The position numbers and the translations under genes are program-made. Shown piece by piece: positions 32,582 to 40,402 of a stretch of DNA of 45,437 bases. The notes below the pieces were generated by a model, which had not been told where the DNA came from, did not search any database, and saw only the letters and a program-made list of their open reading frames with translations. The first letter of the stretch is position 1; each line of letters opens with the position of its first letter. Source of the DNA: an uncultured Acidimicrobiales bacterium (GTDB lineage: Bacteria; Actinomycetota; Acidimicrobiia; Acidimicrobiales; SHLQ01); the NCBI GenBank assembly GCA_938041035.1, contig CALHYX010000036.1:1-45437 (forward strand). Reading direction: 5' to 3'.

Positions 32582-34843
32582 ATGATGGCGGGAACGACGA
32601 ACTTCGACCGGGGAGCCGTACCAGCGGCGCGTCGATTCGGCGCCCGGCTGGTGGCCGCGTTGTTGACGACCGCGCTGATGATGACCGTTCTCGTGGTGGT
32701 CGCCCCACCGGCGCGCGCCGCGGTCGGGGCGGTGGCGCGAGCCGACGGCCTCGTACTCGCGTCCGAAACCACCTTCACGATCGTCGACGATCTCGACGCC
32801 GTGGTGGTCACCGACGTGTACACGCTGACCAACGTCACCCCGGATCAGCGCGAGGGCAACAGCATCCGCTACTTCTTCTTCACCGGCTTCACCACCCTGA
32901 TCCCGAAGTCGGCCGGCGAGCTCACCGTCACCAGCCGCGGCGGTGATCTCAGCTATGAACTCGACCGTCCGCTCGACGGCGACATCGCCCTCCAGCTGAT
33001 CGACATCGACTTTCCGTCGAACCTGCGCTACCAGAACACCCGCACGGTCGAGATCAGCTATCAACTGCCCTCCGGCGTCCCGCGCAGCGACTCGGCGTTC
33101 CGGGCCAACGCCGCGTTCTTTGCCTTTCCGCTGTACACCTTTGGCGATCCGGGTAAGAGCACGGTTCGGGTGAGCGTGCCGCGGTCGATGGACTGGACGG
33201 TTTCGTGGCCGTTGGTCGAGGTCGAATCGGACAATCCCCGCGAGGTCGTGTACGAGATCACCGAGATCGAGAACCCCGATGAGTTCTGGGGTTTCGTCAC
33301 CGCGTGGGATGACGACGAAATGGCTCGTTCGGTGTTCGACGTGGACGGCCACGTCGTCGAGGTGGCCGCCTGGCCCGACGACGAGGAGTGGCTCACCAGC
33401 GTCACCGAGACCGTGACCAAGGCGCTTCCCGCCCTCGAGGCCCGCCTGGGTCTGGAATGGCCGGTGACCGACGTGCTCACGATCGAGGAATCGATCGTGC
33501 CCGCCGCGCTCGGCTACGCCGGGTGGTACGACACCGAGGACGACGCCATCACGCTCAGCGAAGCGCTGGACTCCCACACCACCGTGCACGAGCTGGCGCA
33601 CGCGTGGCTCAACGACGAGTTGTTCGCGGAACGGTGGATCCGCGAGGGGTTGGCCGAGGAGTTCGCCGCCATCGTGCTCGACGACATCGGCGACCCGACC
33701 GACCTCACCCCCGAGGACCCGGCCACGGTGGCGCAGCGGCTGCGCGACATCCGTCTGACCAGCTGGGGCGAGGGTCGGCTGTTCGGCAACGATCAGTCCG
33801 CCGAGGACGGCGAGCGCTACGGCTACGCCACGTCGTGGTGGTTCTTCCGCCAGATCACCGAGGATCCGCAGGCCGATGGCGTCGCGGTGCTCACCGATGT
33901 CGTCACCGCGGCGGCCAACGATGAGATCAGCTATGTGGGCGAGGGCGAGCCCGAGACGATCGATGCCGACGTCGAGGGTTGGCGCCGCCTGCTCGACCTG
34001 CTCGTCGAACGCGGAAGCACCGTCGAGGTGGAGGCGCTGATGGCCGACCTCGTCGTGCAGGGCTTGTACGACGACCAGCTCGCCGACCGCCGCACCGCCC
34101 GCACCGGGTACGCCAACCTGATGGAGGGTGCCGCGGGCTGGGCCGCTCCGATAGGGCTGCGGTTGGCGATGAACGACTGGGAGTTCGACGACGCCGATGC
34201 GCTGACCACCGCCGCCCAGCGGGTGCTCGATGCTCGCGCCGAACGGGCCTCCAGCGCCGAGCGGGTCGGCCTGGACCTGACCGATGCCGCCGAGGAGGCC
34301 TACCAGGACGCGGAAACGGTCGCCGACCTCGAAGCGATCGTCGACGAGCTCGACTCCGAGACCGCGGCGCTCGACGCCATCGCCGACTCCCGAGCAGCAC
34401 TGGATGCCGAGCCGGGTTTCTTCGGCAAGGTCGGCCGGTGGGGCGAGACCCCCGAAACGCTGTACGACGATGCGACCACTTCCTTTGCATCCGGCGACAT
34501 CGCCGGGGCACAGGCCACGGCGGAGTCGGTGGCCGGCCGGCTCGCGGAGATCGAGGACAACGGGCGGTCCCGGGTGTACAAGACAGTCGCCGGGGTCGTG
34601 GGGTTCCTGATCCTGCTCCTGGTTCTCGTGTGGTTCCTGCGGCGCCGGCGTCGAGCCAAGCGCGCCGCCGGGTCCGACGCGACGGCGCTCACCGCCGAAC
34701 CGGTGGTCGACCCGCCCACGCTGGTCGCGGCCACGACACCGGGCTCTCCGGGGATGGGTTCACCGGAATCGGGCTCACTCCCGCCGCCGCCTCCTGCCCC
34801 TCCCGCGCCGGGACCGGACCCGGCACCGCCGGAGGCGGACTAG
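32582..34843 (+). CDS. Membrane-anchored extracellular HExxH metallopeptidase-like protein
   Basis: A 753-residue protein: signal peptide (about 1–45), beta-rich N-terminal domain, a gluzincin-type peptidase domain with H336-E-L-A-H340 and the likely third ligand Glu355 in EGLAEEF, a helical C-terminal part with repeated Ala/Glu/Asp helices (coiled-coil-like, about 555–665), one membrane segment (VVGFLILLLVLVWFL) and a basic then Pro-rich cytoplasmic tail. The HExxH–E distance is shorter than in classical M1 aminopeptidases, so it is a distant relative. I start it at ATG 32582 (alternative 32585), where the signal peptide begins; the longer upstream frame overlaps the SGNH gene. Target unknown; an envelope quality-control or shedding role is speculative. 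Confidence 0.75.
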   Translation: MMAGTTNFDRGAVPAARRFGARLVAALLTTALMMTVLVVVAPPARAAVGAVARADGLVLASETTFTIVDDLDAVVVTDVYTLTNVTPDQREGNSIRYFFFTGFTTLIPKSAGELTVTSRGGDLSYELDRPLDGDIALQLIDIDFPSNLRYQNTRTVEISYQLPSGVPRSDSAFRANAAFFAFPLYTFGDPGKSTVRVSVPRSMDWTVSWPLVEVESDNPREVVYEITEIENPDEFWGFVTAWDDDEMARSVFDVDGHVVEVAAWPDDEEWLTSVTETVTKALPALEARLGLEWPVTDVLTIEESIVPAALGYAGWYDTEDDAITLSEALDSHTTVHELAHAWLNDELFAERWIREGLAEEFAAIVLDDIGDPTDLTPEDPATVAQRLRDIRLTSWGEGRLFGNDQSAEDGERYGYATSWWFFRQITEDPQADGVAVLTDVVTAAANDEISYVGEGEPETIDADVEGWRRLLDLLVERGSTVEVEALMADLVVQGLYDDQLADRRTARTGYANLMEGAAGWAAPIGLRLAMNDWEFDDADALTTAAQRVLDARAERASSAERVGLDLTDAAEEAYQDAETVADLEAIVDELDSETAALDAIADSRAALDAEPGFFGKVGRWGETPETLYDDATTSFASGDIAGAQATAESVAGRLAEIEDNGRSRVYKTVAGVVGFLILLLVLVWFLRRRRRAKRAAGSDATALTAEPVVDPPTLVAATTPGSPGMGSPESGSLPPPPPAPPAPGPDPAPPEAD

Positions 34844-34847
34844 CTGC

Positions 34848-34853
34848 TAGGCA
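34848..34853 (+). promoter_or_regulatory. Leaderless −10 (TAGGCA) of cinA
   Basis: TAGGCA ends 6 bases before ATG 34860, directly after the stop of the upstream gene. The last base is A rather than T. Confidence 0.45.
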
Positions 34854-34859
34854 CGACCT

Positions 34860-36110
34860 ATGCAGTGTGAAGTTGTAGCGGTCGGTACGGAGCTTCTGCT
34901 CGGCCAGATCGTCGATACCAATTCGTCGTGGATCGGCGAGCAGCTCGCCGCGGTCGGCATCGATTCGTTCTTCCAGACCAAGGTCGGCGACAACCCGGCT
35001 CGGATCCGGGCCGTACTCGACCAGGCGCTGGGTCGCAGCGACGCGGTCATCGTGTGCGGCGGCCTCGGTCCGACCCAGGACGATCTCACCCGCGAGGTGA
35101 TCGCCGAGGTGATGGGGGTCGAGCTCGTGCTCGACGATGCGATCGCCGCTCGGATTCGGGCGATGTTTGCCGGGCGCGGCCGGGAGATGCCGCAGAACAA
35201 CCTTCGGCAGGCGATGATCCCGGTCGGTGCCTCGGCCATCGCGCAGCAGCCGGGCACGGCCCCCGGTCTGGTGTGCCCGGTGGGGGAAGGCGGCGCCAAG
35301 GTGATCTACGCGGTGCCCGGGGTGCCATGGGAGATGCAGGAGATGGTCGAGGGGACGGTCGTCCCCGACCTCGCTCGCCGCGCCGGGGTGAGCGCGGTGA
35401 TCCGGTCGCGCACGCTGCGCACGTGGGGCTCGTCGGAGTCGGGTCTGGCCGAGACGCTGGCCGAGGAGATCGACCGACTCGATCGCGAGGGCGGCGCCAC
35501 GATCGCTTTTCTCGCCAGCGGTATCGAGGGGTTGAAGGTGCGGATCACGGTGAAGGCCGATTCGGCCACCGAGGCCGATGAACTCCTGGCGGCCGAAGAG
35601 GCGCGGGTGCGCAGCATCGTCGGGCCGATCGTGTTCGGCGTCGACGACGAGACGATGGAGTCCGCCGTGCTCGACCTCCTGGTCGAACAGGGCCTCACCC
35701 TCGGCATTGCGGAGTCGCTCACCGGCGGGTTGATGGCGGCCCGGATCGTCGACGTACCCGGCGCCAGCCGGGCGTTTCGCGGGGCGATCGTGTCGTACGC
35801 GAGCGAGGTCAAGTTCGATGTGCTCAACGTTCCCGAGGGGCCGGTCGTGAGCGAGGCCGCCGTGCGAGCGATGGCGGAGAACGCCTGCTCGGTACTGGGC
35901 GCGTCCACCTCCATCGCGGCAACCGGGGTCGCGGGCCCCGACACCCAGGAGGGCGTCGATGTGGGTGTGGTGTGGATCGCGACATCGGTCGACGGCGAGG
36001 TCGAAGCCTTCTCCGTGAACTACCCGTTCGATCGCCCGCGCATCCGCCGCTTCACGGTCATCACCGCCCTGAACCGACTGCGCCAGCGCCTCGTGGATCG
36101 TCGCGCCTGA
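34860..36110 (+). CDS. cinA: CinA family protein (competence/damage-inducible, NMN deamidase type)
   Basis: A 416-residue two-domain protein. The N-terminal MoaB/MogA-like domain shows EVVAVGTELLLGQIVDTNS and CGGLGPTQDDLTREV; the C-terminal domain, in which NMN deamidase activity is known in the family, shows AESLTGGLMAARIVDVPGASRAFRG and AATGVAGPDTQEG. In several bacteria cinA is next to recA or pgsA; here pgsA is 3.5 kb upstream and recA 3 kb downstream, with envelope genes between. Confidence 0.92.
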   Translation: MQCEVVAVGTELLLGQIVDTNSSWIGEQLAAVGIDSFFQTKVGDNPARIRAVLDQALGRSDAVIVCGGLGPTQDDLTREVIAEVMGVELVLDDAIAARIRAMFAGRGREMPQNNLRQAMIPVGASAIAQQPGTAPGLVCPVGEGGAKVIYAVPGVPWEMQEMVEGTVVPDLARRAGVSAVIRSRTLRTWGSSESGLAETLAEEIDRLDREGGATIAFLASGIEGLKVRITVKADSATEADELLAAEEARVRSIVGPIVFGVDDETMESAVLDLLVEQGLTLGIAESLTGGLMAARIVDVPGASRAFRGAIVSYASEVKFDVLNVPEGPVVSEAAVRAMAENACSVLGASTSIAATGVAGPDTQEGVDVGVVWIATSVDGEVEAFSVNYPFDRPRIRRFTVITALNRLRQRLVDRRA

Positions 36111-36171
36111 AGAAACCGGTCAGCATCGGCAATCTCTGGGCTGAACGACTCATTTCCGCCCGGTTGGCGCC

Positions 36172-36177
36172 GAAGGT
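36172..36177 (+). promoter_or_regulatory. Possible leaderless −10 (GAAGGT) of the Thr-rich lipoprotein gene
   Basis: GAAGGT ends 6 bases before ATG 36184, keeping −11 A and −7 T only. Confidence 0.25.
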
Positions 36178-36183
36178 CACGGT

Positions 36184-37476
36184 ATGCGCCGCTCTGCCCT
36201 TCGCTTCGTGTTCGTTTTGATCTTCGTCCTCCTGGCCGCTGCCTGTGGCGGGGGCGACGGCGATTCCGAAACCGCGCTCACCGTCGCCCCGGCGACGACC
36301 AGCGACTCGTTCACGTCGACGACCGCGCCGACCTCCATCCCGTTCGCCGACCCGCGGCCCCCGGAATGTCTGGCGCTGTACGAGGCGGTCGACGCCGCGG
36401 CAACCGCCGGTCCGGACAGCGACTACCTCCGGATCGTGCGTGACGCCGCCCCCGGTGTCGCCGACGACTATCGAACCGAGTTGGCCCGCACGGCAGCCGG
36501 CAGCACGCCGCGCTGGGACGTCGCTGCTCGACTCGATGTCCAGACCGACCGCGATTGCGACCTTCCGCTGTTTGAAGCGACCGCCCTGGCCGGCTTGTTC
36601 GGCCAGCGGGTGTGTTACCGCGACGCCGACGGCGATGCCGTTGTGGCGGACTGGTGCAACTCCGATTCGGGTGGTGTTCCGGCCGGTGTGGCCGCCATCA
36701 CCGGTTCGGCCGACGAATTCTGCAGCGCCGTCGCCGCCGCAAACCCGAACGACGATGCCGAAGCGGTGACCCAGCTGCGAGCGGTCAACGGTGCCGCCCC
36801 CGATGCGCTCGTCGAGCCTCTGCGCCGAGCCGTGAACGCCATCATTCAGTTCGATGCCGCCGAGGGTGACGACGTGTCGCCGGGCGTCATGGGTGAATGG
36901 CTCGTGAGTCGCCTGCGGGTCGAACGCGTCGCCGTCCCGGCCTGCGATGCCGCGGTGACCGAGACCGTCGCGGCCCTGACGATCGCCGCGGTGGGCCAGA
37001 GTGCCACCACGACCACGGCGCCCACGACGACCGTCGACGCCACGGCCACCACCACGACGCTTGGCCCGCCGGCCACCGTTGCCGAGGTGTGCGCCAAGCT
37101 CGGCGGCCTGCCGTCCGCCGGCGCCACGGCTGCCCAGTGGCTCGAGGTGCTGAACCTGGGCCGTCGCGCCAACCTCACCCCGGCCGTCCTGCAGGCGATG
37201 GGCATCCTCGCCCTGCCGGCCGACACCGGCGAGACCCCTCCGGACTCCGACGTCCGCTGGGCGATCAACATGGTGGAGGACTTCTGGACGCTCGAGTGCA
37301 CGACCACCACGACGACGCCGAGCTCGACGTCGACTACCAGCTCGACCACGACCGCGGCACCGACCACCACGGCCGCGCCGACCACCACCGCTGCGCCGAC
37401 CACGACCGCTGCGCCGGCCACCACGGCGGCGCCGACCACGACCGCGGCGCCGACGACCACCGTTGCGGGCGCGTAG
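36184..37476 (+). CDS. Thr-rich lipoprotein of unknown function
   Basis: A 430-residue protein with a short signal peptide and lipobox LLAAAC (Cys21) followed by Gly/Asp and a Thr/Ser linker, a typical exported lipoprotein. The body has scattered Cys residues (CLALYEA, DCDLPLF, RVCYRDA, DWCNSD, EFCSAV, VPACDA, EVCAKLGG, LECTT) that may form disulfides. A Thr-rich linker near residue 280 separates a second small domain (~300–375), and the C-terminus is a run of TTTAAP hexapeptides, like a glycosylated or wall-spanning stalk. Family not recognised. It converges on msrB. Confidence 0.7.
   Translation: MRRSALRFVFVLIFVLLAAACGGGDGDSETALTVAPATTSDSFTSTTAPTSIPFADPRPPECLALYEAVDAAATAGPDSDYLRIVRDAAPGVADDYRTELARTAAGSTPRWDVAARLDVQTDRDCDLPLFEATALAGLFGQRVCYRDADGDAVVADWCNSDSGGVPAGVAAITGSADEFCSAVAAANPNDDAEAVTQLRAVNGAAPDALVEPLRRAVNAIIQFDAAEGDDVSPGVMGEWLVSRLRVERVAVPACDAAVTETVAALTIAAVGQSATTTTAPTTTVDATATTTTLGPPATVAEVCAKLGGLPSAGATAAQWLEVLNLGRRANLTPAVLQAMGILALPADTGETPPDSDVRWAINMVEDFWTLECTTTTTTPSSTSTTSSTTTAAPTTTAAPTTTAAPTTTAAPATTAAPTTTAAPTTTVAGA
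37345..37470 (+). repeat. 18-bp tandem repeat x7 coding for TTTAAP
   Basis: Seven 18-base units, starting at 37345, 37363, 37381, 37399, 37417, 37435 and 37453 (the last degenerate), encode TTTAAP or close variants. Wobble positions differ between units. Confidence 0.85.
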
Positions 37477-37543
37477 GTAGCGCCAGCGGCTCGATCCGGT
37501 CGCTGCTGGGGTCGCTCGTTGATTTCGTTACTCGGGTGCCGAA

Positions 37544-37960
37544 TTACTCGGCTTCTTCGGTGACCGCACCATCGCGGTCGAGGCGCAACGACGCGGAGTT
37601 CATGCAGTAGCGCTGGCCGGTGGGTGCGGGGCCATCGGGAAACACGTGGCCGAGATGGGCACCGCACGAACCACAGACCGCTTCGGTACGGACCATGCCG
37701 TGGCTGGTGTCGCGGTGCTCATCGACCTTGGCAGCATCCAGCGGGGCAAAGAAGCTGGGCCATCCGGATCCGGACTCGAATTTGGTGTCGCTGCGAAACA
37801 GCTCTTCGTCGCACACGATGCAGTGGTAGGTGCCGTCGTCGTGGCAGTCCCAGTACTCGCCCGTGAACGCCCGCTCGGTGCCCGCCTGCTGCGTCACGGC
37901 GAACTGTTCGGGGGTCAGCCGTTCGCGCAGCTCGTCTTCGGAGAACGTCTTGTCAGCCAT
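37544..37960 (-). CDS. msrB: Peptide methionine-(R)-S-oxide reductase MsrB
   Basis: MsrB reduces methionine-R-sulfoxide in proteins. The 138-residue protein has the two zinc CxxC pairs (C47/C50 and C96/C99), SGSGWPSF, and the catalytic RYCMNSASL with Cys119. It is the last gene of a leftward group: small membrane protein, PH-domain protein and msrB, with gaps of 16 and 19 bp. Confidence 0.95.
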   Translation of the reverse strand: MADKTFSEDELRERLTPEQFAVTQQAGTERAFTGEYWDCHDDGTYHCIVCDEELFRSDTKFESGSGWPSFFAPLDAAKVDEHRDTSHGMVRTEAVCGSCGAHLGHVFPDGPAPTGQRYCMNSASLRLDRDGAVTEEAE

Positions 37961-37979
37961 AGCCCGATTCTATCGGCGC

Positions 37980-38657
37980 TCAGGTGACCTCGACGGTCGA
38001 GAGATGGATGACGGCTTCGTGGAAGTAGTCGGGCTGCTCGAGGTAGGGGACCGTGCCCAGCGCCTGGTCCTGGCCGGCGGACTCGACGCGCAGGGTGGCG
38101 TAGTCAAACCACTCGCCGGCCACGCTGCGATCGAGGGTGATGTCGGTGACCTGGCGAATCGGCATCGAGGAGATGCGGCGGCCCAGCAGCCCGCTCACCT
38201 CGATGAGGCGGCGGTTGGTGATGTAGCGCACCTCGTAGAACTGCCAGCGCACGAGGGCCAGGGTGAAGCGCACGATGGCGCAGAACGCCACCAGAAACGC
38301 CACGGCCTCGAGCGACAGGCCCGCGGCGATGAACCAGAGCCCGAGCAGCAGGGCCAAGATGGTGTCCTGGATACCCCAGTCGCGGCGCCGGATCATGCGG
38401 TACACGATCATCGCGGAGACGATCACCGCCGAGGCGAACACGAGGTCGGACTGGCCGGGGTCGACGCGCGAGATGACCAACAGGCTGAGGAAGACGATGG
38501 AAGCGGTTTCGAGCGCGATGTTGGCGAGGCTCGCCCAGTGGGCGCGGCTCTTGTAGTAGTACATCTCGCCCTTCACCAGCACGTCTTCGTCGTGCAGGGG
38601 CAGGACCAGGACGAGGAAGGCCGACCGCTCCTGCGGTCGGGTGCTCGTTGCGGTCAT
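37980..38657 (-). CDS. Membrane protein with bacterial PH-like domain (bPH2/YdbS-type)
   Basis: A 225-residue protein. After a short cytoplasmic start come about four membrane segments (~43–63, 71–88, 98–113, 115–135), then a soluble domain with YEVRYITNRRLIEVSGLLGRR … IPRQVTDI-like spacing and a C-terminal helix, the layout of bacterial PH domains. I use ATG 38657 because earlier in-frame codons fall in the preceding small gene. No Shine–Dalgarno is obvious; coupling to the gene 16 bp upstream is possible. Function unknown. Confidence 0.75.
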   Translation of the reverse strand: MTATSTRPQERSAFLVLVLPLHDEDVLVKGEMYYYKSRAHWASLANIALETASIVFLSLLVISRVDPGQSDLVFASAVIVSAMIVYRMIRRRDWGIQDTILALLLGLWFIAAGLSLEAVAFLVAFCAIVRFTLALVRWQFYEVRYITNRRLIEVSGLLGRRISSMPIRQVTDITLDRSVAGEWFDYATLRVESAGQDQALGTVPYLEQPDYFHEAVIHLSTVEVT

Positions 38658-38673
38658 GCGTCGATCGGCCGAA

Positions 38674-38868
38674 TCAGCCGGCGGCGGGCGGCGGCGGTGG
38701 GTCGGCCGGGCCATCGACCAGGGCGTCGACGAATTCGAGCGCACTGGACGCCAGGCCACCCATCCAACCAAAGAACGAGTTCCCGATGGTGCCGGCCGAG
38801 ACCGGGTCGAGACTGATCAGATATGCGACGAACAACAACAGAAGGATGTAGATCCACTGCTTGGGCAC
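38674..38868 (-). CDS. Small membrane protein (64 residues) divergent from recA
   Basis: Starts at GTG 38868 with a clear GGAGG (complement of 38874–38878) 5 bases upstream. The product opens MPKQWIYILLLLFVAYLIS, one strong membrane segment (5–20), then DPVSAGTIGN, a second amphipathic segment (~31–50) and a Pro-rich end. It heads the leftward operon with the PH-domain gene and msrB. Its start region contains a strong hairpin and faces an SOS box 128 bp upstream. Not recognised as a known family. Confidence 0.7.
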   Translation of the reverse strand: MPKQWIYILLLLFVAYLISLDPVSAGTIGNSFFGWMGGLASSALEFVDALVDGPADPPPPPAAG

Positions 38869-38885
38869 GGGTGCCTCCGTAGAAC

Positions 38886-38907
38886 GGGGTCCCCGAGAGG
38901 GGTCCCC
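38886..38907. promoter_or_regulatory. GC-rich hairpin in the leader of the small membrane protein
   Basis: GGGGTCCCC (38886–38894), GAGA, GGGGTCCCC (38899–38907): nine positions pair with one central T·T mismatch, and 38886–38895 is also a direct repeat of 38899–38908. On the minus strand it lies 7 bases upstream of the GGAGG ribosome-binding site, so it may affect translation or act as an attenuator. Together with the SOS boxes and promoters it makes up the 348-bp gap 38869–39216. Confidence 0.6.
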
Positions 38908-38995
38908 GGGGGGTTTGCGGCACTCCACCCGCCCCAAAAGCTTAAGCCCAATATCCCCTCGCGCAACATTTTCTCTGCCCACCGCCCTTCCGTCA

Positions 38996-39011
38996 TCGAA
39001 CGGGTGTTCGC
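38996..39011. promoter_or_regulatory. SOS (LexA) box 1, distal to recA
   Basis: TCGAACGGGTGTTCGC: TCGAAC, 4 bases, GTTCGC. It matches the actinobacterial LexA consensus TCGAAC-N4-GTTCGA at all but the last base. It lies roughly midway between recA and the leftward small membrane protein gene. Confidence 0.8.
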
Positions 39012-39059
39012 AAAACCCCAGACCAGGCGCCATCTTTCAGGGAAATTCGGCGAGGGTGG

Positions 39060-39088
39060 TTGATCGAACAGTTGTTCGCAATTACGCT
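39060..39088 (+). promoter_or_regulatory. SOS-controlled recA promoter P1
   Basis: TTGATC (39060–39065), 17-base spacer, TACGCT (39083–39088), predicting a start near 39095. LexA box 2 occupies the spacer, so LexA binding would block polymerase. Confidence 0.7.
39064..39079. promoter_or_regulatory. SOS (LexA) box 2, at the recA promoter
   Basis: TCGAACAGTTGTTCGC: TCGAAC, 4 bases, GTTCGC, overlapping the −35 and spacer of P1. Confidence 0.85.
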
Positions 39089-39097
39089 GTTGTCATT

Positions 39098-39115
39098 CGT
39101 TCGAACCTTCGAACG
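39098..39115. promoter_or_regulatory. Inverted repeat just downstream of recA P1
   Basis: CGTTCGAA (39098–39105), CC, TTCGAACG (39108–39115): perfect 8-bp arms with a 2-base centre. It contains LexA-like half sites but not with the 4-base gap, so its binding partner is open. In RNA it would sit at the very 5' end of the P1 transcript. Confidence 0.5.
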
Positions 39116-39150
39116 GTGCCTTTCCGTCCAAGAGTGTCCGACCCCCTTCG

Positions 39151-39156
39151 TAGGGT
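39151..39156 (+). promoter_or_regulatory. Possible second recA promoter −10 (TAGGGT)
   Basis: TAGGGT would give a start near 39163 and a ~54-base leader with no LexA box over it. A LexA-independent second promoter is known for mycobacterial recA. I see no good −35. Confidence 0.4.
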
Positions 39157-39216
39157 CACGCACACCTACCAGAACCCAAACCGGACCCGACGAGCGGTCC
39201 CATTCAGGAGCACAAC

Positions 39217-40302
39217 GTGGAGCGAGACAAAGCACTCGACATGGCCCTTGGCCAGATCGAAAAGAACTTCGGCAAGGGCGCCGTCATGAAGATGGGCGAG
39301 AAGGGCTCCATGGAGATCGAGGCGGTGCCGACCGGCGCCCTGGCCCTCGACCTCGCCCTCGGTATCGGCGGCCTGCCCCGCGGCCGGGTCACCGAGATCT
39401 TCGGCCCGGAGTCCTCCGGTAAGTCGACGCTCGCCACCCACGTGGTCGCCGAAGCCCAGCGCAACGGCGGCATCTGTGCCTACATCGATGCCGAGCACGC
39501 GATGGACCCGGTCTATGCCAAGGCGATCGGCGTCGACATCGACGAGCTGCTCATCTCCCAGCCCGACACCGGCGAGCAGGCGCTCGAAATCTGCGACATG
39601 TTGGTCCGCTCCGGCGCCATCGACGTGATCGTGATCGACTCCGTGGCCGCGCTCACCCCTCGGGCCGAGATCGAGGGCGACATGGGCGATACCCACGTCG
39701 GCCTGCAGGCCCGCCTCATGTCGCAGGCGCTGCGCAAGCTCACCGGCAACCTGAGCAAGACCAAGACGATCTGCATCTTCATCAACCAGCTGCGCGAGAA
39801 GATCGGCGTGATGTTCGGCTCGCCCGAGACCACCCCCGGCGGTCGGGCCCTCAAGTTCTACTCGTCGGTCCGGCTCGACATCCGCCGGATCGAGTCGCTC
39901 AAGGACGGCGCCGAGGTCGTCGGTAACCGCACTCGGGTCAAGGTCGTGAAGAACAAGGTGTCCCCGCCGTTCCGTCAGGCCGAGTTCGACATCATGTACG
40001 GCAAGGGCGTGAGCCGCGAAGGCGGTGTGCTCGACCTCGGTGTCGATCTGGAGATCATCAAGAAATCCGGAGCCTGGTACACCTACGAGGGCGAACAGCT
40101 CGGCCAGGGTCGGGAGAACTCCAAGAAGTTCCTCACCGACAACCCCGAGATCATGGTCGAGATCACCGACAAGGTGATGCGGGTCGCCATGCCGGAGAAG
40201 TTCGACGATGCGATCGACCTCACCGATGGCGAGGAGGGCGAAGACGAAGAGGGCTTCACCGACGCCGACGACGAGCCGATCGCCCTCGAAGACAAGAAGT
40301 AG
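39217..40302 (+). CDS. recA: Recombinase RecA
   Basis: RecA forms filaments on single-stranded DNA, drives strand exchange and triggers LexA self-cleavage. GTG 39217 has CAGGAG at 39205–39210. The 361-residue protein has the Walker [10 protein letters not shown] (~63–71), [20 protein letters not shown], the loop-2 region and the C-terminal acidic tail ([11 protein letters not shown]). There is no intein, unlike recA of Mycobacterium tuberculosis. recX, which often follows recA in actinobacteria, is absent here; a terminator-like hairpin and miaB follow. Confidence 0.98.
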   Translation: MERDKALDMALGQIEKNFGKGAVMKMGEKGSMEIEAVPTGALALDLALGIGGLPRGRVTEIFGPESSGKSTLATHVVAEAQRNGGICAYIDAEHAMDPVYAKAIGVDIDELLISQPDTGEQALEICDMLVRSGAIDVIVIDSVAALTPRAEIEGDMGDTHVGLQARLMSQALRKLTGNLSKTKTICIFINQLREKIGVMFGSPETTPGGRALKFYSSVRLDIRRIESLKDGAEVVGNRTRVKVVKNKVSPPFRQAEFDIMYGKGVSREGGVLDLGVDLEIIKKSGAWYTYEGEQLGQGRENSKKFLTDNPEIMVEITDKVMRVAMPEKFDDAIDLTDGEEGEDEEGFTDADDEPIALEDKK

Positions 40303-40336
40303 CTCAAGCACCTAATCAGCTCCACCGACCCACCAA

Positions 40337-40379
40337 GCGATCGACCGCCGGTTTCGTCTCCGGCGGTCGTCGCCGTTTT
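40337..40379 (+). terminator. Probable intrinsic terminator of recA
   Basis: CGACCGCCGG (40342–40351), 8-base loop, CCGGCGGTCG (40360–40369), extended by GCGA/TCGC with one bulged base, and followed by CCGTTTT. The best terminator in the window. Confidence 0.7.
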
Positions 40380-40390
40380 GGTGGGACCGG

Positions 40391-40396
40391 TACCCT
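40391..40396 (+). promoter_or_regulatory. Leaderless −10 (TACCCT) of miaB
   Basis: TACCCT ends 6 bases before GTG 40403 and thereby favours this start over the in-frame GTG 40397. Confidence 0.6.
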
Positions 40397-40402
40397 GTGG
40401 GC

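Noticed and set aside
39217..40302. Intein in recA
   Set aside because: The RecA frame is continuous at the usual 361 residues without any inserted domain.
40397..40402. miaB start at GTG 40397
   Set aside because: The −10 TACCCT would overlap the leader by one base only; GTG 40403 has the exact leaderless spacing and gives the usual N-terminus.
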